From contig JBMOHS010000044.1 of assembly GCA_049317725.1 (NCBI GenBank), forward strand, positions 1-23,400: a stretch of 23,400 nucleotides of DNA. The letters are read 5' to 3'. This DNA is from CAIOZW01 sp049317725 (GTDB taxonomy: Bacteria > Acidobacteriota > Blastocatellia > RBC074). The notes beneath the pieces were generated by a model. That model had not been told where the DNA came from. It ran no database searches and was given only the letters and a program-made list of their open reading frames with translations. Numbering within the stretch: the first letter of the stretch is position 1; each line of letters opens with the position of its first letter. The position numbers and the translations under genes are program-made. Shown here piece after piece: positions 15,661-23,400 of the stretch.

Positions 15661-17217
15661 ATGATGAACAAACAACCGGTGGAGATCTACGATACAACCC
15701 TGCGGGACGGAGCGCAGGCGGAGGGACTGGCCTACTCCGTCGAGGACAAGCTGAAGATCGCGCGCGTGCTGGATGAGATGGGTGTCGCCTATATTGAAGG
15801 AGGCTGGCCCGGAGCGAACCCGAAGGATATCGAGTTCTTCGAGCGGGCAAAATCATTGGCGTTACGGAACAGCCTGCTGGCCGCCTTTGGAAGCACGCGC
15901 CGTCCAGATGGGTTGGCCGCCGACGATGGGGTCGTCCAGAGCCTGCTGGCAGCACAGACACCGATCGTAACGATCTTTGGCAAGTCGTGGGACTTTCACG
16001 TCGACATTGCGCTCAAGACGACGCTCGATGAGAACCTGCGGATGATTGCCGACACGGTCAGCCATCTGCGGGCATGCGGCCGGCGGGTCTTCTACGATGC
16101 GGAGCACTTCTTCGACGGCTTCAAGGCCAACGGGGAGTACGCGCTCGACACCTTGAAGGCGGCGGTCGAGGCCGGCGCAGAGACCCTCATCCTGTGTGAC
16201 ACCAACGGCGGAGGGCTGCCGGAACAGATCGCCGAAGTGGTCGCACTGGTCCACGCGCGGATCCCGCAGGTCCGGTTGGGGATTCACTGCCACAACGACG
16301 GAGAGCTGGCGGTGGCCAACTCGATCGCGGCGGTCGAGGCGGGGGTAACGCACGTCCAGGGAGTCTTCAACGGCTACGGCGAGCGCTGCGGGAACGCCAA
16401 TCTCTGCTCGATCATTCCGAACCTGGAGCTCAAATTGGGGCGGAAGTGCTTGCCGGAAGGAAAGCTCGCCCGACTGACCCACACCAGCCGCTACATCAAC
16501 GAAGTGGCCAATCTGGTCCCGAACGAGCGGGCCGCCTTTGTCGGACGGAGCGCCTTTGCCCACAAAGGTGGGATCCACGTCTCGGCGGTGACGCGGGCAC
16601 GTGAGACCTACGAGCATATCAACCCGGCGTTGGTGGGCAATGAGACGCGGGTCCTGATCAGCGATCAGTCCGGCGTCAGCAACATCCGCTTCAAATTCGA
16701 TGGGCTCAGTGAAGAGTTCAACCGTCACCCGGAAGCGGCGCGACGGTTATTGAACCAGCTCAAGACGCTCGAGCACGAAGGATACTCGTTCGAGGATGCA
16801 GAGGCGTCTTTTCAATTGCTGGCGTGGGGCGCGCTGGGCCGCCGGCGGCAGTTCTTCGATCCGATCGAATACCGGGTCTGGATCAGTTCGTCCGGGCAGC
16901 CGGAAGCGGTCGTCCGCCTGCGGGTAGGCGAGGAGGAGATGCACACAGCGAGCCTTGGAGTGGGCCCAGCGCATGCCCTCGACCTCGCGTTGCGCAAGGC
17001 GCTCCTGCCGCACTATCCCCAGATCGCGCGCTTCCACCTGATCGACTTCAAGGTGCGCATCCTCGACGGCGAGAAGGCGACGGCGGCCAAGACGCGCGTC
17101 CACGTCGAGACGAGTGATGGCGAGGTCTCCTGGAACACGGTCGGCGTCGGGGAGGATATCCTCAGCGCGACTTGGCAAGCGATCCTCGACAGCCTTGAGT
17201 ATGGGCTGCACCGCTGA
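15661..17217 (+). CDS. cimA: (R)-citramalate synthase
   Basis: The 518-residue DRE-TIM enzyme condenses pyruvate with acetyl-CoA to citramalate, opening the threonine-independent route to isoleucine. It carries IYDTTLRDGAQAEG with catalytic Arg/Asp, YIEGGWPGANPKD, FYDAEHFFDGF, HCHNDGELAVANS and NGYGERCGNANL, and a C-terminal regulatory domain (ASLGVGPAHALDLALRKAL...). The GAQAEG, GGWPGANPKD and AEHFFDG signatures are those of the long bacterial citramalate synthases (TIGR00977 type) and distinguish it from LeuA and homocitrate synthase. The start is ATG 15661, with a second ATG directly after; the ribosome site is weak. Its neighbours supply the later steps: LeuCD, LeuB, IlvBN and IlvC. Isoleucine feedback on the C-terminal domain is known in the family. 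Confidence 0.94.
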   Translation: MMNKQPVEIYDTTLRDGAQAEGLAYSVEDKLKIARVLDEMGVAYIEGGWPGANPKDIEFFERAKSLALRNSLLAAFGSTRRPDGLAADDGVVQSLLAAQTPIVTIFGKSWDFHVDIALKTTLDENLRMIADTVSHLRACGRRVFYDAEHFFDGFKANGEYALDTLKAAVEAGAETLILCDTNGGGLPEQIAEVVALVHARIPQVRLGIHCHNDGELAVANSIAAVEAGVTHVQGVFNGYGERCGNANLCSIIPNLELKLGRKCLPEGKLARLTHTSRYINEVANLVPNERAAFVGRSAFAHKGGIHVSAVTRARETYEHINPALVGNETRVLISDQSGVSNIRFKFDGLSEEFNRHPEAARRLLNQLKTLEHEGYSFEDAEASFQLLAWGALGRRRQFFDPIEYRVWISSSGQPEAVVRLRVGEEEMHTASLGVGPAHALDLALRKALLPHYPQIARFHLIDFKVRILDGEKATAAKTRVHVETSDGEVSWNTVGVGEDILSATWQAILDSLEYGLHR

Positions 17218-17268
17218 AGATGCCCTCCGGCCTCTTCCCTTCCCCCCCCGCCGAGGGGACAGGGAGGT

Positions 17269-17287
17269 TCAATCAATTTTGGATTGA
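17269..17287. promoter_or_regulatory. Dyad over the -35 region of argG (candidate operator)
   Basis: TCAATC (17269-17274) and GATTGA (17282-17287) form a perfect 6-bp inverted repeat with a 7-base AT-rich centre (AATTTTG), covering the expected -35 position of the argG promoter. Such a placement fits a repressor site. It does not match the ArgR ARG-box consensus (TGAAT/ATTCA halves), so the binding protein is unknown. Confidence 0.45.
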
Positions 17288-17305
17288 GCGTGGGGGATGT
17301 ATAAT
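17277..17305 (+). promoter_or_regulatory. Candidate argG promoter
   Basis: A perfect TATAAT at 17300-17305 follows a weak TTTTGG -35 candidate at 17277-17282 with a 17-bp spacer. Transcription would start near 17311, leaving a leader of about 50 bases. The decamer TGTATAATGC is identical to that of the promoter near 2900. A hairpin GTTCCA-AAC-TGGAAC lies at 17311-17325, at the predicted 5' end. Confidence 0.6.
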
Positions 17306-17310
17306 GCCCT

Positions 17311-17325
17311 GTTCCAAACTGGAAC
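17311..17325 (+). other. Perfect hairpin at the predicted 5' end of the argG transcript
   Basis: GTTCCA (17311-17316), loop AAC, TGGAAC (17320-17325). The 6-bp stem would sit at or next to the transcription start, where it could protect the 5' end or serve as an operator half-site pair. It is small and may be fortuitous. Confidence 0.35.
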
Positions 17326-17360
17326 CATTCTGAGAACGACGGGAAGGAAAGACGCAGACT

Positions 17361-18572
17361 ATGAGCCAATCGGTCAAACGGGTAGCCCTGGCCTATTCAG
17401 GCGGGCTGGATACCTCCATCATCATTCCGTGGTTGAAAGAGCATTACCATTGTGAAGTGGTCGCCATCGCGGCCGACGTCGGGCAGAAGGAAGAGCTCGA
17501 CGGACTCCGCGAGAAGGCCATTGCCACGGGAGCGGCAGAGATCTACATCGAGGATCTGCGCCACGAGTTTGTCACCGACTACATCTTCCCGACGCTGCGT
17601 GCCGGGGCCGTCTACGAGCACAAGTACCTGCTCGGAACCTCTTTTGCACGTCCCGTGATTGCCAAGCGCCAAGTCGAGATCGCGCGCCAGACAGGCTGTG
17701 ACGCGCTCTCGCACGGCTGCACCGGCAAGGGGAATGATCAGGCGCGATTCGAGCTGACCTTCAAGGCGTTGGCCCCTGAGATGAAGGTGATCGCCCCCTG
17801 GCGCGAGTGGGACATCGTCTCGCGCGAGGACGCGATCGACTACGCCAACGAACGGCAGATCCCCATCACCGCCAGCCGGGAGAAGATCTACAGCCACGAC
17901 CGCAACATCTGGCACTTGTCCCACGAGGGAGGAATCCTCGAAGATCCGGCGAGCGAGCCCGAAGAGTCGATGTTCGAATTGACCGTCTCGCCAGAGAACG
18001 CCCCCGCGACACCAGAGTATGTCGAGGTCGGCTACGAGCGGGGCACACCGGTCTCGGTCAACGGGGAGGCACTCGACCCTGTTCCGCTGATCGAGCGGCT
18101 CAACGAGATCGGCGGACGCCACGGAATCGGACGGGTCGACCTGGTCGAGAATCGGTTGGTCGGAATGAAGTCCCGGGGCGTCTACGAGACACCGGGAGGG
18201 ACGATCCTGCTGGCGGGGCTGCGCGAGCTCGAATCGCTCTGTCTCGACCGGGAGTCGGCGCATTACAAGGAGATTCTCGCCCACAAGTACGCCGAGATCG
18301 TCTACTTCGGACAGTGGTTCACCCCGCTGCGGGCGGCGCTCGACGCCTTTGTCGAGACCCTCATGGCCCCGGTGAGTGGCACTGCCCGATTCAAGCTCTA
18401 CAAGGGAAACCTGATCGTTGCGGGACGGACGGCGACCCAGTCACTCTACCAACCCAACCTCGCCTCCTTCACCATGGGAGCAGGGTATGATCAGCGCGAT
18501 GCTGCCGGATTCATCAACATTCTGGGACTTCCCCTGCAGGTCGAAGCCCTCATGCGCAAAGATCGCGGCTAA
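17361..18572 (+). CDS. argG: Argininosuccinate synthase
   Basis: The 403-residue enzyme joins citrulline and aspartate with ATP to form argininosuccinate in arginine synthesis. The ATP-pyrophosphatase loop AYSGGLDTS lies at residues 10-18. The downstream CTGKGNDQARFE stretch and the citrulline/aspartate-binding EDPASEPEESMFELT and RFKLYKGN regions are intact, and length is that of bacterial ArgG. AAGGAAAG precedes the ATG. It is separated from cimA by 143 bp containing a good TATAAT box and dyads, so it probably begins its own transcript. Other arg genes are not in the window. Confidence 0.96.
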   Translation: MSQSVKRVALAYSGGLDTSIIIPWLKEHYHCEVVAIAADVGQKEELDGLREKAIATGAAEIYIEDLRHEFVTDYIFPTLRAGAVYEHKYLLGTSFARPVIAKRQVEIARQTGCDALSHGCTGKGNDQARFELTFKALAPEMKVIAPWREWDIVSREDAIDYANERQIPITASREKIYSHDRNIWHLSHEGGILEDPASEPEESMFELTVSPENAPATPEYVEVGYERGTPVSVNGEALDPVPLIERLNEIGGRHGIGRVDLVENRLVGMKSRGVYETPGGTILLAGLRELESLCLDRESAHYKEILAHKYAEIVYFGQWFTPLRAALDAFVETLMAPVSGTARFKLYKGNLIVAGRTATQSLYQPNLASFTMGAGYDQRDAAGFINILGLPLQVEALMRKDRG

Positions 18573-18601
18573 TCGTCGACGGAAGAGAGAAGGAGGCAGA
18601 C

Positions 18602-19486
18602 ATGGCATCGGTGACAAGACGTGAGTTTCTGCAAGAAGCCGCACTGGGGAGCTTGGCCATGGCCACGGTCCCCTCGACCCTGCAAGCGGCGAAGGTCAAG
18701 TGGGAGGTGGGCTGCTTTAACCGCCCCTGGACCAAGTGGGGCTACGAGGCGACGCTCCAGTCGATCAAGGCGGCAGGGTACAAGGTGACAGGACTGCTCA
18801 GCGCGACACGGGAGGAGCCCTTTCTCCGCCCGGGCAGCGGGGAGGAGTACCTCGCCTCGCTCCGCCAGCGGATCGCGGCGAGTGGTCTGCGCGCCAATAT
18901 GGGCGCCCTCCGATCCCGCCACAACATCGACTTGGCAGAGTCGATCGCCGAGGTGCGTCAGCAGATCGACGCCGCCAAGGCCCTCCGCTTGACCTATGCC
19001 CTCTCCTTTGGCGTCGACAAGCCGGAGGAGTACGCTCACTATTACAAGGTGATGGGCGAGACGGCTGCCTACGCCGCCGAGCGGGGCATCAAGCTGGTGA
19101 TGAAGCCGCATGGGGGAGGAAGCAGCGCCTCGGCAGAGATTCTTGCCGCCATCCGCGCCGTCAATCATGCGAACTTCTCGATCTGGTATGACGCGGGGAA
19201 CATCATCCACTACACCGGGAAGGACCCGATCGAGGAGCTCAAACCGATCGTGCAGCACGTCAGCGGGTTCTGTGCCAAGGATTGCGCGACCCTCAAAGGG
19301 GACGTGATGATCCAGTTCGGAACGGGCAAAGTCGACTTTGCGGGCGTCTTTCGGACGCTCAAGAGCGGAGGATTCCAGGGGCCGATCATGGTCGAGTGTT
19401 GCAAGATCGGCGAGACGGCCGAGGAGACAGCCGCCAACGCGCGAGCCAATCGTCTCTTCCTCGAAGAGGTGATGGCGAAGGTGTAA
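18602..19486 (+). CDS. Tat-exported TIM-barrel protein, sugar phosphate isomerase/epimerase family
   Basis: The 294-residue protein starts with a twin-arginine signal (MASVTRREFLQEAALGSLAM...STLQAA), so it is probably folded in the cytoplasm, perhaps with a metal, and exported, with the mature part beginning near residue 30. The rest is an AP-endonuclease-2/xylose-isomerase-like TIM barrel: alternating strands such as VKWEVGCF, LTYALSFG, IKLVMKPHGGG, FSIWYDAGN and PIMVECC, with His, Asp and Glu at strand ends as possible metal ligands. Exported members of this family are frequent in Acidobacteriota, Planctomycetota and Verrucomicrobiota, often near sugar-degradation genes, but no such genes are seen here. 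GGAGG lies just before the ATG, and the gene is 29 bp after argG and 28 bp before ypdA. The substrate is unknown. Confidence 0.8.
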   Translation: MASVTRREFLQEAALGSLAMATVPSTLQAAKVKWEVGCFNRPWTKWGYEATLQSIKAAGYKVTGLLSATREEPFLRPGSGEEYLASLRQRIAASGLRANMGALRSRHNIDLAESIAEVRQQIDAAKALRLTYALSFGVDKPEEYAHYYKVMGETAAYAAERGIKLVMKPHGGGSSASAEILAAIRAVNHANFSIWYDAGNIIHYTGKDPIEELKPIVQHVSGFCAKDCATLKGDVMIQFGTGKVDFAGVFRTLKSGGFQGPIMVECCKIGETAEETAANARANRLFLEEVMAKV

Positions 19487-19514
19487 GGCCCCGCGGGAAG
19501 TCCGGAAAGAGGGA

Positions 19515-20519
19515 GTGGGCGAAGAAGATCCAGCACAACTCGACGTCTTGATCATTGGTGGAGGGCCTACGGGGCTCGCCTGCGCGATCGAGGCGACACG
19601 GGCAGGCCTCGATTACGTCGTGATCGAGAAGGGCTGCCTCGTCAACTCGCTCTACCACTATCCCACCCAACTCGTCTTCTTCACCACCCCGGAGCTGCTC
19701 GAGATCGGGGATCTCCCTTTTGTCTGCGAGCGGGAGAAGCCCAACCGGATCGAAGCCCTCAAGTATTACCGACGGGTCGCGGAGCGCTACCAGATCCGGA
19801 TCCGCTCCTACGAGCGTGCCCTCTCGATCGAGGGGGCGGACGGCGCCTTCCGTGTCGCGACCGAGCAGGTCGAGACAGGACTCCAGCGGGTCTACTTGAC
19901 ACGCAAAGTGGTCATTGCGACTGGGTATTACGACCTGCCCAACCGGATGGGAATCCCGGGAGAGGACCTGCCGAAGGTAGCCCACTACTACCGTGACGCC
20001 CATCCGTGGTACGACCGGGATGTGGCCATCATCGGTGGAGCCAATTCAGCGGCTCTGGCAGCCCTCGACCTCTATCGGCACGGTGCACGAGTGACGTTGA
20101 TCCATCGGGGGAACGCTTTGCGCCGAACGATCAAGTACTGGATCCTGCCCGACATCGAGAACCGGATCGAGAAAGGGGAAGTCCGGGCGCTCTTTGAGCA
20201 CATCGTCAAGCGGATCGAGCCGGGCCGGATCGTCGTCGAGTGCTTGCGGACGGGCAAAGAGCAAGAACTGGCCAACGATTTTGTCTTTGCGTTGACTGGC
20301 TACCGTGCCGACGACGACTTCCTGCGGGCAGCTGGCGTGGCGATCGATCCCGAGAGTCGCCGCCCGGCCTTCGACCCGGAGACCAACGAATCGAATGTGC
20401 CGGGGCTCTACTTGGCCGGAGTTGTGCAAGCGGGAAAGGAGACCGGCAAGATCTTCATCGAAAATGGCCGATTTCACGGTCAACAGATCTTCGCCCACCT
20501 CCGCCGCCATCTCGCTTGA
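19515..20519 (+). CDS. ypdA: YpdA-type bacillithiol disulfide reductase
   Basis: The 334-residue flavoprotein matches YpdA/Bdr, which uses NADPH to reduce oxidised bacillithiol in the cytoplasm. The FAD motif IIGGGPTGLACAIEA is near residue 13, the central VAIIGGANSAALAALDL is the NADPH-binding Rossmann motif, and NVPGLYLAGVV closes the FAD site. There is no CxxC redox pair, which separates it from thioredoxin reductase and is usual for YpdA. The reading frame has no ATG at its start; GTG at 19515, with GGAAAG (19504-19509) upstream, is the best choice. It fits with bshC about 13 kb away, so a bacillithiol redox system is likely. It sits in the argG / TIM-barrel run, not with bsh genes. Confidence 0.88.
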   Translation: MGEEDPAQLDVLIIGGGPTGLACAIEATRAGLDYVVIEKGCLVNSLYHYPTQLVFFTTPELLEIGDLPFVCEREKPNRIEALKYYRRVAERYQIRIRSYERALSIEGADGAFRVATEQVETGLQRVYLTRKVVIATGYYDLPNRMGIPGEDLPKVAHYYRDAHPWYDRDVAIIGGANSAALAALDLYRHGARVTLIHRGNALRRTIKYWILPDIENRIEKGEVRALFEHIVKRIEPGRIVVECLRTGKEQELANDFVFALTGYRADDDFLRAAGVAIDPESRRPAFDPETNESNVPGLYLAGVVQAGKETGKIFIENGRFHGQQIFAHLRRHLA

Positions 20520-20616
20520 GCCACCTGCGCAGCGGAACGTCCCCGGAAATGAAGAAGCAAGCGAAGAGGATCGAGCCGATTCAAGGCCCGATTTACGGGA
20601 AGAAAGGGATTGAGCA

Positions 20617-21903
20617 TTGTTCAAAAAAGAGATCGCGTACGAAGGGATCACCGAATACAGACTGGAGCGGAATGGTCTGAAGGTCCTGCTGGTGCCCCAG
20701 CGTGCCGCTCCAGTGGTTGCCCTCATGGTTGTCTACCGGGTGGGCTCACGGAACGAGGCGGTGGGCCACACGGGAGCGACGCACCTCCTTGAGCACATGC
20801 TCTTCAAAGGAACCCCCACCTACAACAAAAAGAGCGGAACGCAGATCGCGGCGGTGCTGCAGAAGCACGGGGCAGTCTTCAACGCGGACACTTGGTTCGA
20901 CCGGACGCGCTATTATGAGATGTTGCCGAGCGACAAGCTCGAATTGGCGATGCACCTCGAGGCGGACCGGATGCGCAACTCCTTCATTGCCGACGAAGAT
21001 CGGCAGCTCGAAATGACCGTGGTCCGCAACGAGCTGGAGCGGGGGGAGAACGATCCGGGACGGATCCTTGACGAGCGCGTCTGGGCAATGGCCTTCCGGG
21101 AACACCCCTATCACCACCCAACGATCGGGTGGCGCTCAGACGTCGAGGGGATCCCGACTTCCCAGCTCAAGGCCTTCTACGATACCTACTACCATCCCAA
21201 CAACGCCACCCTGATCGTCGTTGGCGACTTCGAGGAGGAGGAGGCCCTGCGACTGACCGCGGCCCATTTTGGAGGAATTCCCCCTTCGCCAAGGCCCATC
21301 CCGGCGATGTACACGGTGGAGCCCCCGCAACAGGGAGAGGTGCGGTTCGTGCTGCGACGGGCAGGGCAACTCGGACTGGTCGAGATGGCCTGGCACACGC
21401 CAGAGGCGACCCATCCGGATGTGGCCGCCCTGACCGTGCTGGACCACGTGCTCTCGGCGGGGGTCACCTCACGCCTCTACCAAGGGTTGGTCGAGACTCA
21501 GCTCGCCGTCGACGTCGGGGCGCAGGCCTATCAATTCCTCGATCCCGGACTCTTCACGATCGATCTGACGCTGGCCCCGGGAACCGCCCACGCCGCCGCA
21601 GAAGAGGCGACCCATCAAGTCATCGAGCGATTGAAGAGCGATCCAATTCCGGAACGGGAGCTGGAGAAGGTCAAGAACATGGTCCGGACCCAGATGATCT
21701 ATCTTCGTGACAGTCCGTTTGGAGTGGTCAGTGTTCTCGGCGAGTCCGAAGGGGTCTCAGACTGGAAACTCTATATCGATCTGCCACGCAAGGTGGCGGC
21801 GGTGACCTCGGAAGATCTCCAACGGGTCGTTCGCACCTATTTTGTCGAAGATCAGCGGACAGTCGGATACTTTATTCCGAAGGAAGAGCGGCAAGAATCA
21901 TGA
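20617..21903 (+). CDS. M16 zinc peptidase, active subunit (TTG start)
   Basis: The 428-residue insulinase-family (M16B) protein carries the inverted zinc motif HLLEH (His56, Glu59, His60) in HTGATHLLEHMLFKGT. A distal Glu lies in VVRNELERGEND about 78 residues on. It lacks the C-terminal Arg/Tyr pair that clamps substrate. In split M16B enzymes that pair is on the partner subunit, as is the case in the next gene. These dimers form a closed chamber that degrades short peptides or processes proteins. No signal peptide is evident, so a cytoplasmic role is likely. The start is forced: an in-frame TGA lies at 20611-20613, so TTG 20617 (after AAGGGA) is the only codon that keeps the N-terminal strand. 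The stop overlaps the partner start as ATGA. Confidence 0.88.
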   Translation: MFKKEIAYEGITEYRLERNGLKVLLVPQRAAPVVALMVVYRVGSRNEAVGHTGATHLLEHMLFKGTPTYNKKSGTQIAAVLQKHGAVFNADTWFDRTRYYEMLPSDKLELAMHLEADRMRNSFIADEDRQLEMTVVRNELERGENDPGRILDERVWAMAFREHPYHHPTIGWRSDVEGIPTSQLKAFYDTYYHPNNATLIVVGDFEEEEALRLTAAHFGGIPPSPRPIPAMYTVEPPQQGEVRFVLRRAGQLGLVEMAWHTPEATHPDVAALTVLDHVLSAGVTSRLYQGLVETQLAVDVGAQAYQFLDPGLFTIDLTLAPGTAHAAAEEATHQVIERLKSDPIPERELEKVKNMVRTQMIYLRDSPFGVVSVLGESEGVSDWKLYIDLPRKVAAVTSEDLQRVVRTYFVEDQRTVGYFIPKEERQES

Positions 21904-23174
21904 CGCAGGACCATTCCTTGGCGGCGCGGACGCGGCGCTACACGTTGTCGAACGGAATCCGGCTCTTGGTGCTGGAGAATCACGCCAATCCGACCGTCTC
22001 CTTGTCGGGAACCTTTCTGGGAGGAGAGATCTTCAATCCCCCGGGAAAAGATGGACTGGGGAGCCTGACGGCGACGATGCTCAACAAGGGCACGGCGGCG
22101 CGCAGCAAACTGGAGATCGCCGAGGAACTCGAATCGGCCGGGGCGCGGATGAGCTTCTCCTCGAACACGTTTACCGTCTCAGTCAGCGGGCAGTCTCTCA
22201 GCAGCGATCTCGGCCTGATCCTCGGCACGATGAGCGAGGAGATGCGCCATCCGACCTTTCCGGCGGAGGAGTTGGAGAAGCTGAAACAGCGGGTCATCGC
22301 GAGCATTCGTGAAGATCAGGATGAGACGAGGGTCCGCGCCTACGAGCGGATGACACAGATCGTCTTCCCCCCCCGCCATCCTTTTCACCGCCCCGATGGC
22401 GAGCAGTTGATCCGCGAGATCGAATCGATCGGGGTCGAAGATCTCCGTCGATTCTATGAATCCCATTATGGTACCGGGTCGCTCATCCTGGCCATCGTCG
22501 GGGATGTGCAGGCGGAGGCGGTCCGCGATCAGGTCGAGGGGGCCTTCGGAGGATGGCGCGGAGCCCCGCCTCCCAGCTATGAGCTGCCCTTGACCGAGTT
22601 GAGCCAACAACCACACCGTGAATCGATCCTCATGCGGGAGAAGGCCAACTGCGACATCGTCATCGGCCACGCCTCCCGCCTGCGACGGACCAATCCAGAC
22701 TACCTCGCGGCAATGATTGCCAACCGGGCGCTCGGTCAATCGACGATCTCGTCGCGACTCGGACTGGTGTTGCGGGATGAGATGGGACTGACCTACGGCA
22801 TCAATTCCAGTTTCAGCGAATCGGGAATTGCCGATGGACCCTTCACGATCGGCGTGACTGTCTCGCCAGAGAACATCGACCTCGCCATCGAGACGACCCA
22901 TCAAATTCTGGGAGAGTTCATCCGCGAAGGCATCCGCCCCTCGGAGCTGGAGGACGAGCAGTCGTCGATCGCCGGCGGATTCATCGTCGGACTGGCCACC
23001 AACGGGGGCCTCGCCAGCCAACTCTCGAGCATTGAACTCTACGGCCTGGGTGAGGACTACCTCGATCGTTTTCCTGGATTGGTCAAGGCGATGACGCGCG
23101 AGCAGGTCAACGCCGCGATTCAGACCTATTTTCACCCTGAAGTGGCGACGACCATCATCGCTGGAACCTTCTGA
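21900..23174 (+). CDS. M16 peptidase-like partner subunit, zinc-less
   Basis: The 424-residue protein has the M16 fold but no HxxEH: the equivalent position reads GLGSLTATMLNKGT. Its C-terminal half holds LVLRDEMGLTYGINSSF, the Arg...Tyr motif that the non-catalytic subunit contributes to substrate binding. This is the textbook active/inactive heterodimer of bacterial M16B proteases. The ATG overlaps the stop of the active subunit by 4 bp, which supports 1:1 translational coupling. No signal peptide is apparent. larC follows 15 bp after the stop. Confidence 0.87.
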   Translation: MTQDHSLAARTRRYTLSNGIRLLVLENHANPTVSLSGTFLGGEIFNPPGKDGLGSLTATMLNKGTAARSKLEIAEELESAGARMSFSSNTFTVSVSGQSLSSDLGLILGTMSEEMRHPTFPAEELEKLKQRVIASIREDQDETRVRAYERMTQIVFPPRHPFHRPDGEQLIREIESIGVEDLRRFYESHYGTGSLILAIVGDVQAEAVRDQVEGAFGGWRGAPPPSYELPLTELSQQPHRESILMREKANCDIVIGHASRLRRTNPDYLAAMIANRALGQSTISSRLGLVLRDEMGLTYGINSSFSESGIADGPFTIGVTVSPENIDLAIETTHQILGEFIREGIRPSELEDEQSSIAGGFIVGLATNGGLASQLSSIELYGLGEDYLDRFPGLVKAMTREQVNAAIQTYFHPEVATTIIAGTF

Positions 23175-23189
23175 TCGATCGGCAAGACC

Positions 23190-23400
23190 ATGGGACGGAT
23201 CCTCTATCTCGACTGCTTCTCCGGCATCAGTGGCAACATGTTTCTCGGTGCCCTGCTCGATCTCGGGCTCGACTTCGAGGCGCTCTCACACGAACTGACC
23301 CGACTGGGGATCGAGGGCTACCGGCTGGAACGGCGACGGGTCGATCGCTGCGGAATCTCCTCGACCCATTTCGATGTCATCCTCTCCTCCCACCAGCACG
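23190..23400 (+). CDS. larC: LarC-type nickel-pincer cofactor synthesis protein, N-terminal part, cut by the window edge
   Basis: The 70 visible residues begin MGRILYLDCFSGISGNMFLG, the start of the LarC/DUF111 family, whose usual form is ...DCFSGISGDMFLGAL. LarC inserts nickel into the pyridinium-derived pincer cofactor used by lactate racemase and relatives. Asn replaces the usual Asp after the second Gly, which may be natural variation. The ATG lies 15 bp after the M16 partner gene. The gene runs off the right edge, so the metal-binding and C-terminal parts cannot be judged, nor can larB or larE be sought. Confidence 0.82.
   Translation, partial: MGRILYLDCFSGISGNMFLGALLDLGLDFEALSHELTRLGIEGYRLERRRVDRCGISSTHFDVILSSHQH

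Noticed and set aside
17221..17263. Intrinsic terminator after cimA
   Set aside because: CGGC/GCCG arms pair over only four bases before mismatches, the spacer is long and C-rich, and no T-tract follows.
17269..17287. ArgR ARG box upstream of argG
   Set aside because: The dyad halves TCAATC/GATTGA do not match the TGAAT/ATTCA halves of the ARG box.

Overview
The window is a gene-dense, high-G+C bacterial chromosome segment with no mobile element, CRISPR array, rRNA or tRNA that I can recognise. The genes suggest a bacillithiol-using, non-actinobacterial bacterium. It carries the cysteine-adding bacillithiol enzyme BshC and a YpdA-type bacillithiol disulfide reductase. It also has a Tat-dependent TIM-barrel 'sugar phosphate isomerase', a sodium/solute symporter and a split M16 peptidase pair. 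Acidobacteriota or a related phylum is my best guess. This is an inference from gene content, not a sequence-search result.

Layout. (1) 1-2667, minus strand: a four-gene unit read right to left. It consists of a degenerate Fic-fold protein, a PLP-dependent group II amino-acid decarboxylase, a 42-residue single-pass membrane protein whose ATG overlaps the decarboxylase stop (ATGA), and the N-terminus of an SSS-family symporter that runs off the left edge. (2) 2668-2940: divergent intergenic region with a clear TATAAT box facing right. (3) 2941-6324, plus strand: HAD phosphatase, DHDPS/HOGA-type aldolase and BshC, tightly packed with BshC overlapping the aldolase gene. (4) 6315-7238, minus strand: a LysR regulator convergent with bshC and divergent from leuA. 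(5) 7239-7490: an AT-rich regulatory region with three copies of a GCATTC-type element and three 9-bp-spaced TAGGAC repeats. (6) 7491-17217, plus strand: leuA, leuC, leuD, leuB, ilvB, ilvN, ilvC, cimA, which is a nearly complete branched-chain amino-acid pathway (ilvD and the transaminase are absent here). (7) 17218-18572: argG with its own promoter and two dyads. (8) 18602-20519: Tat-exported TIM-barrel protein and ypdA. (9) 20617-23174: an active/inactive M16 peptidase pair, followed by the start of larC, which runs off the right edge.

How it works together. CimA makes citramalate from pyruvate and acetyl-CoA. LeuCD and LeuB can turn it into 2-oxobutyrate. IlvBN and IlvC then serve valine, leucine and isoleucine, and LeuA opens the leucine branch, so one array could feed all three amino acids without threonine deaminase. 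The divergent LysR protein is the obvious candidate regulator. BshC and YpdA sit about 13 kb apart in different units but belong to the same thiol system. The HAD phosphatase and HOGA-like aldolase next to bshC hint at glycolate/glyoxylate metabolism, but substrates cannot be fixed from sequence. The least understood piece is the left-hand unit, where a catalytically degenerate Fic protein and a membrane microprotein accompany a decarboxylase and a symporter.
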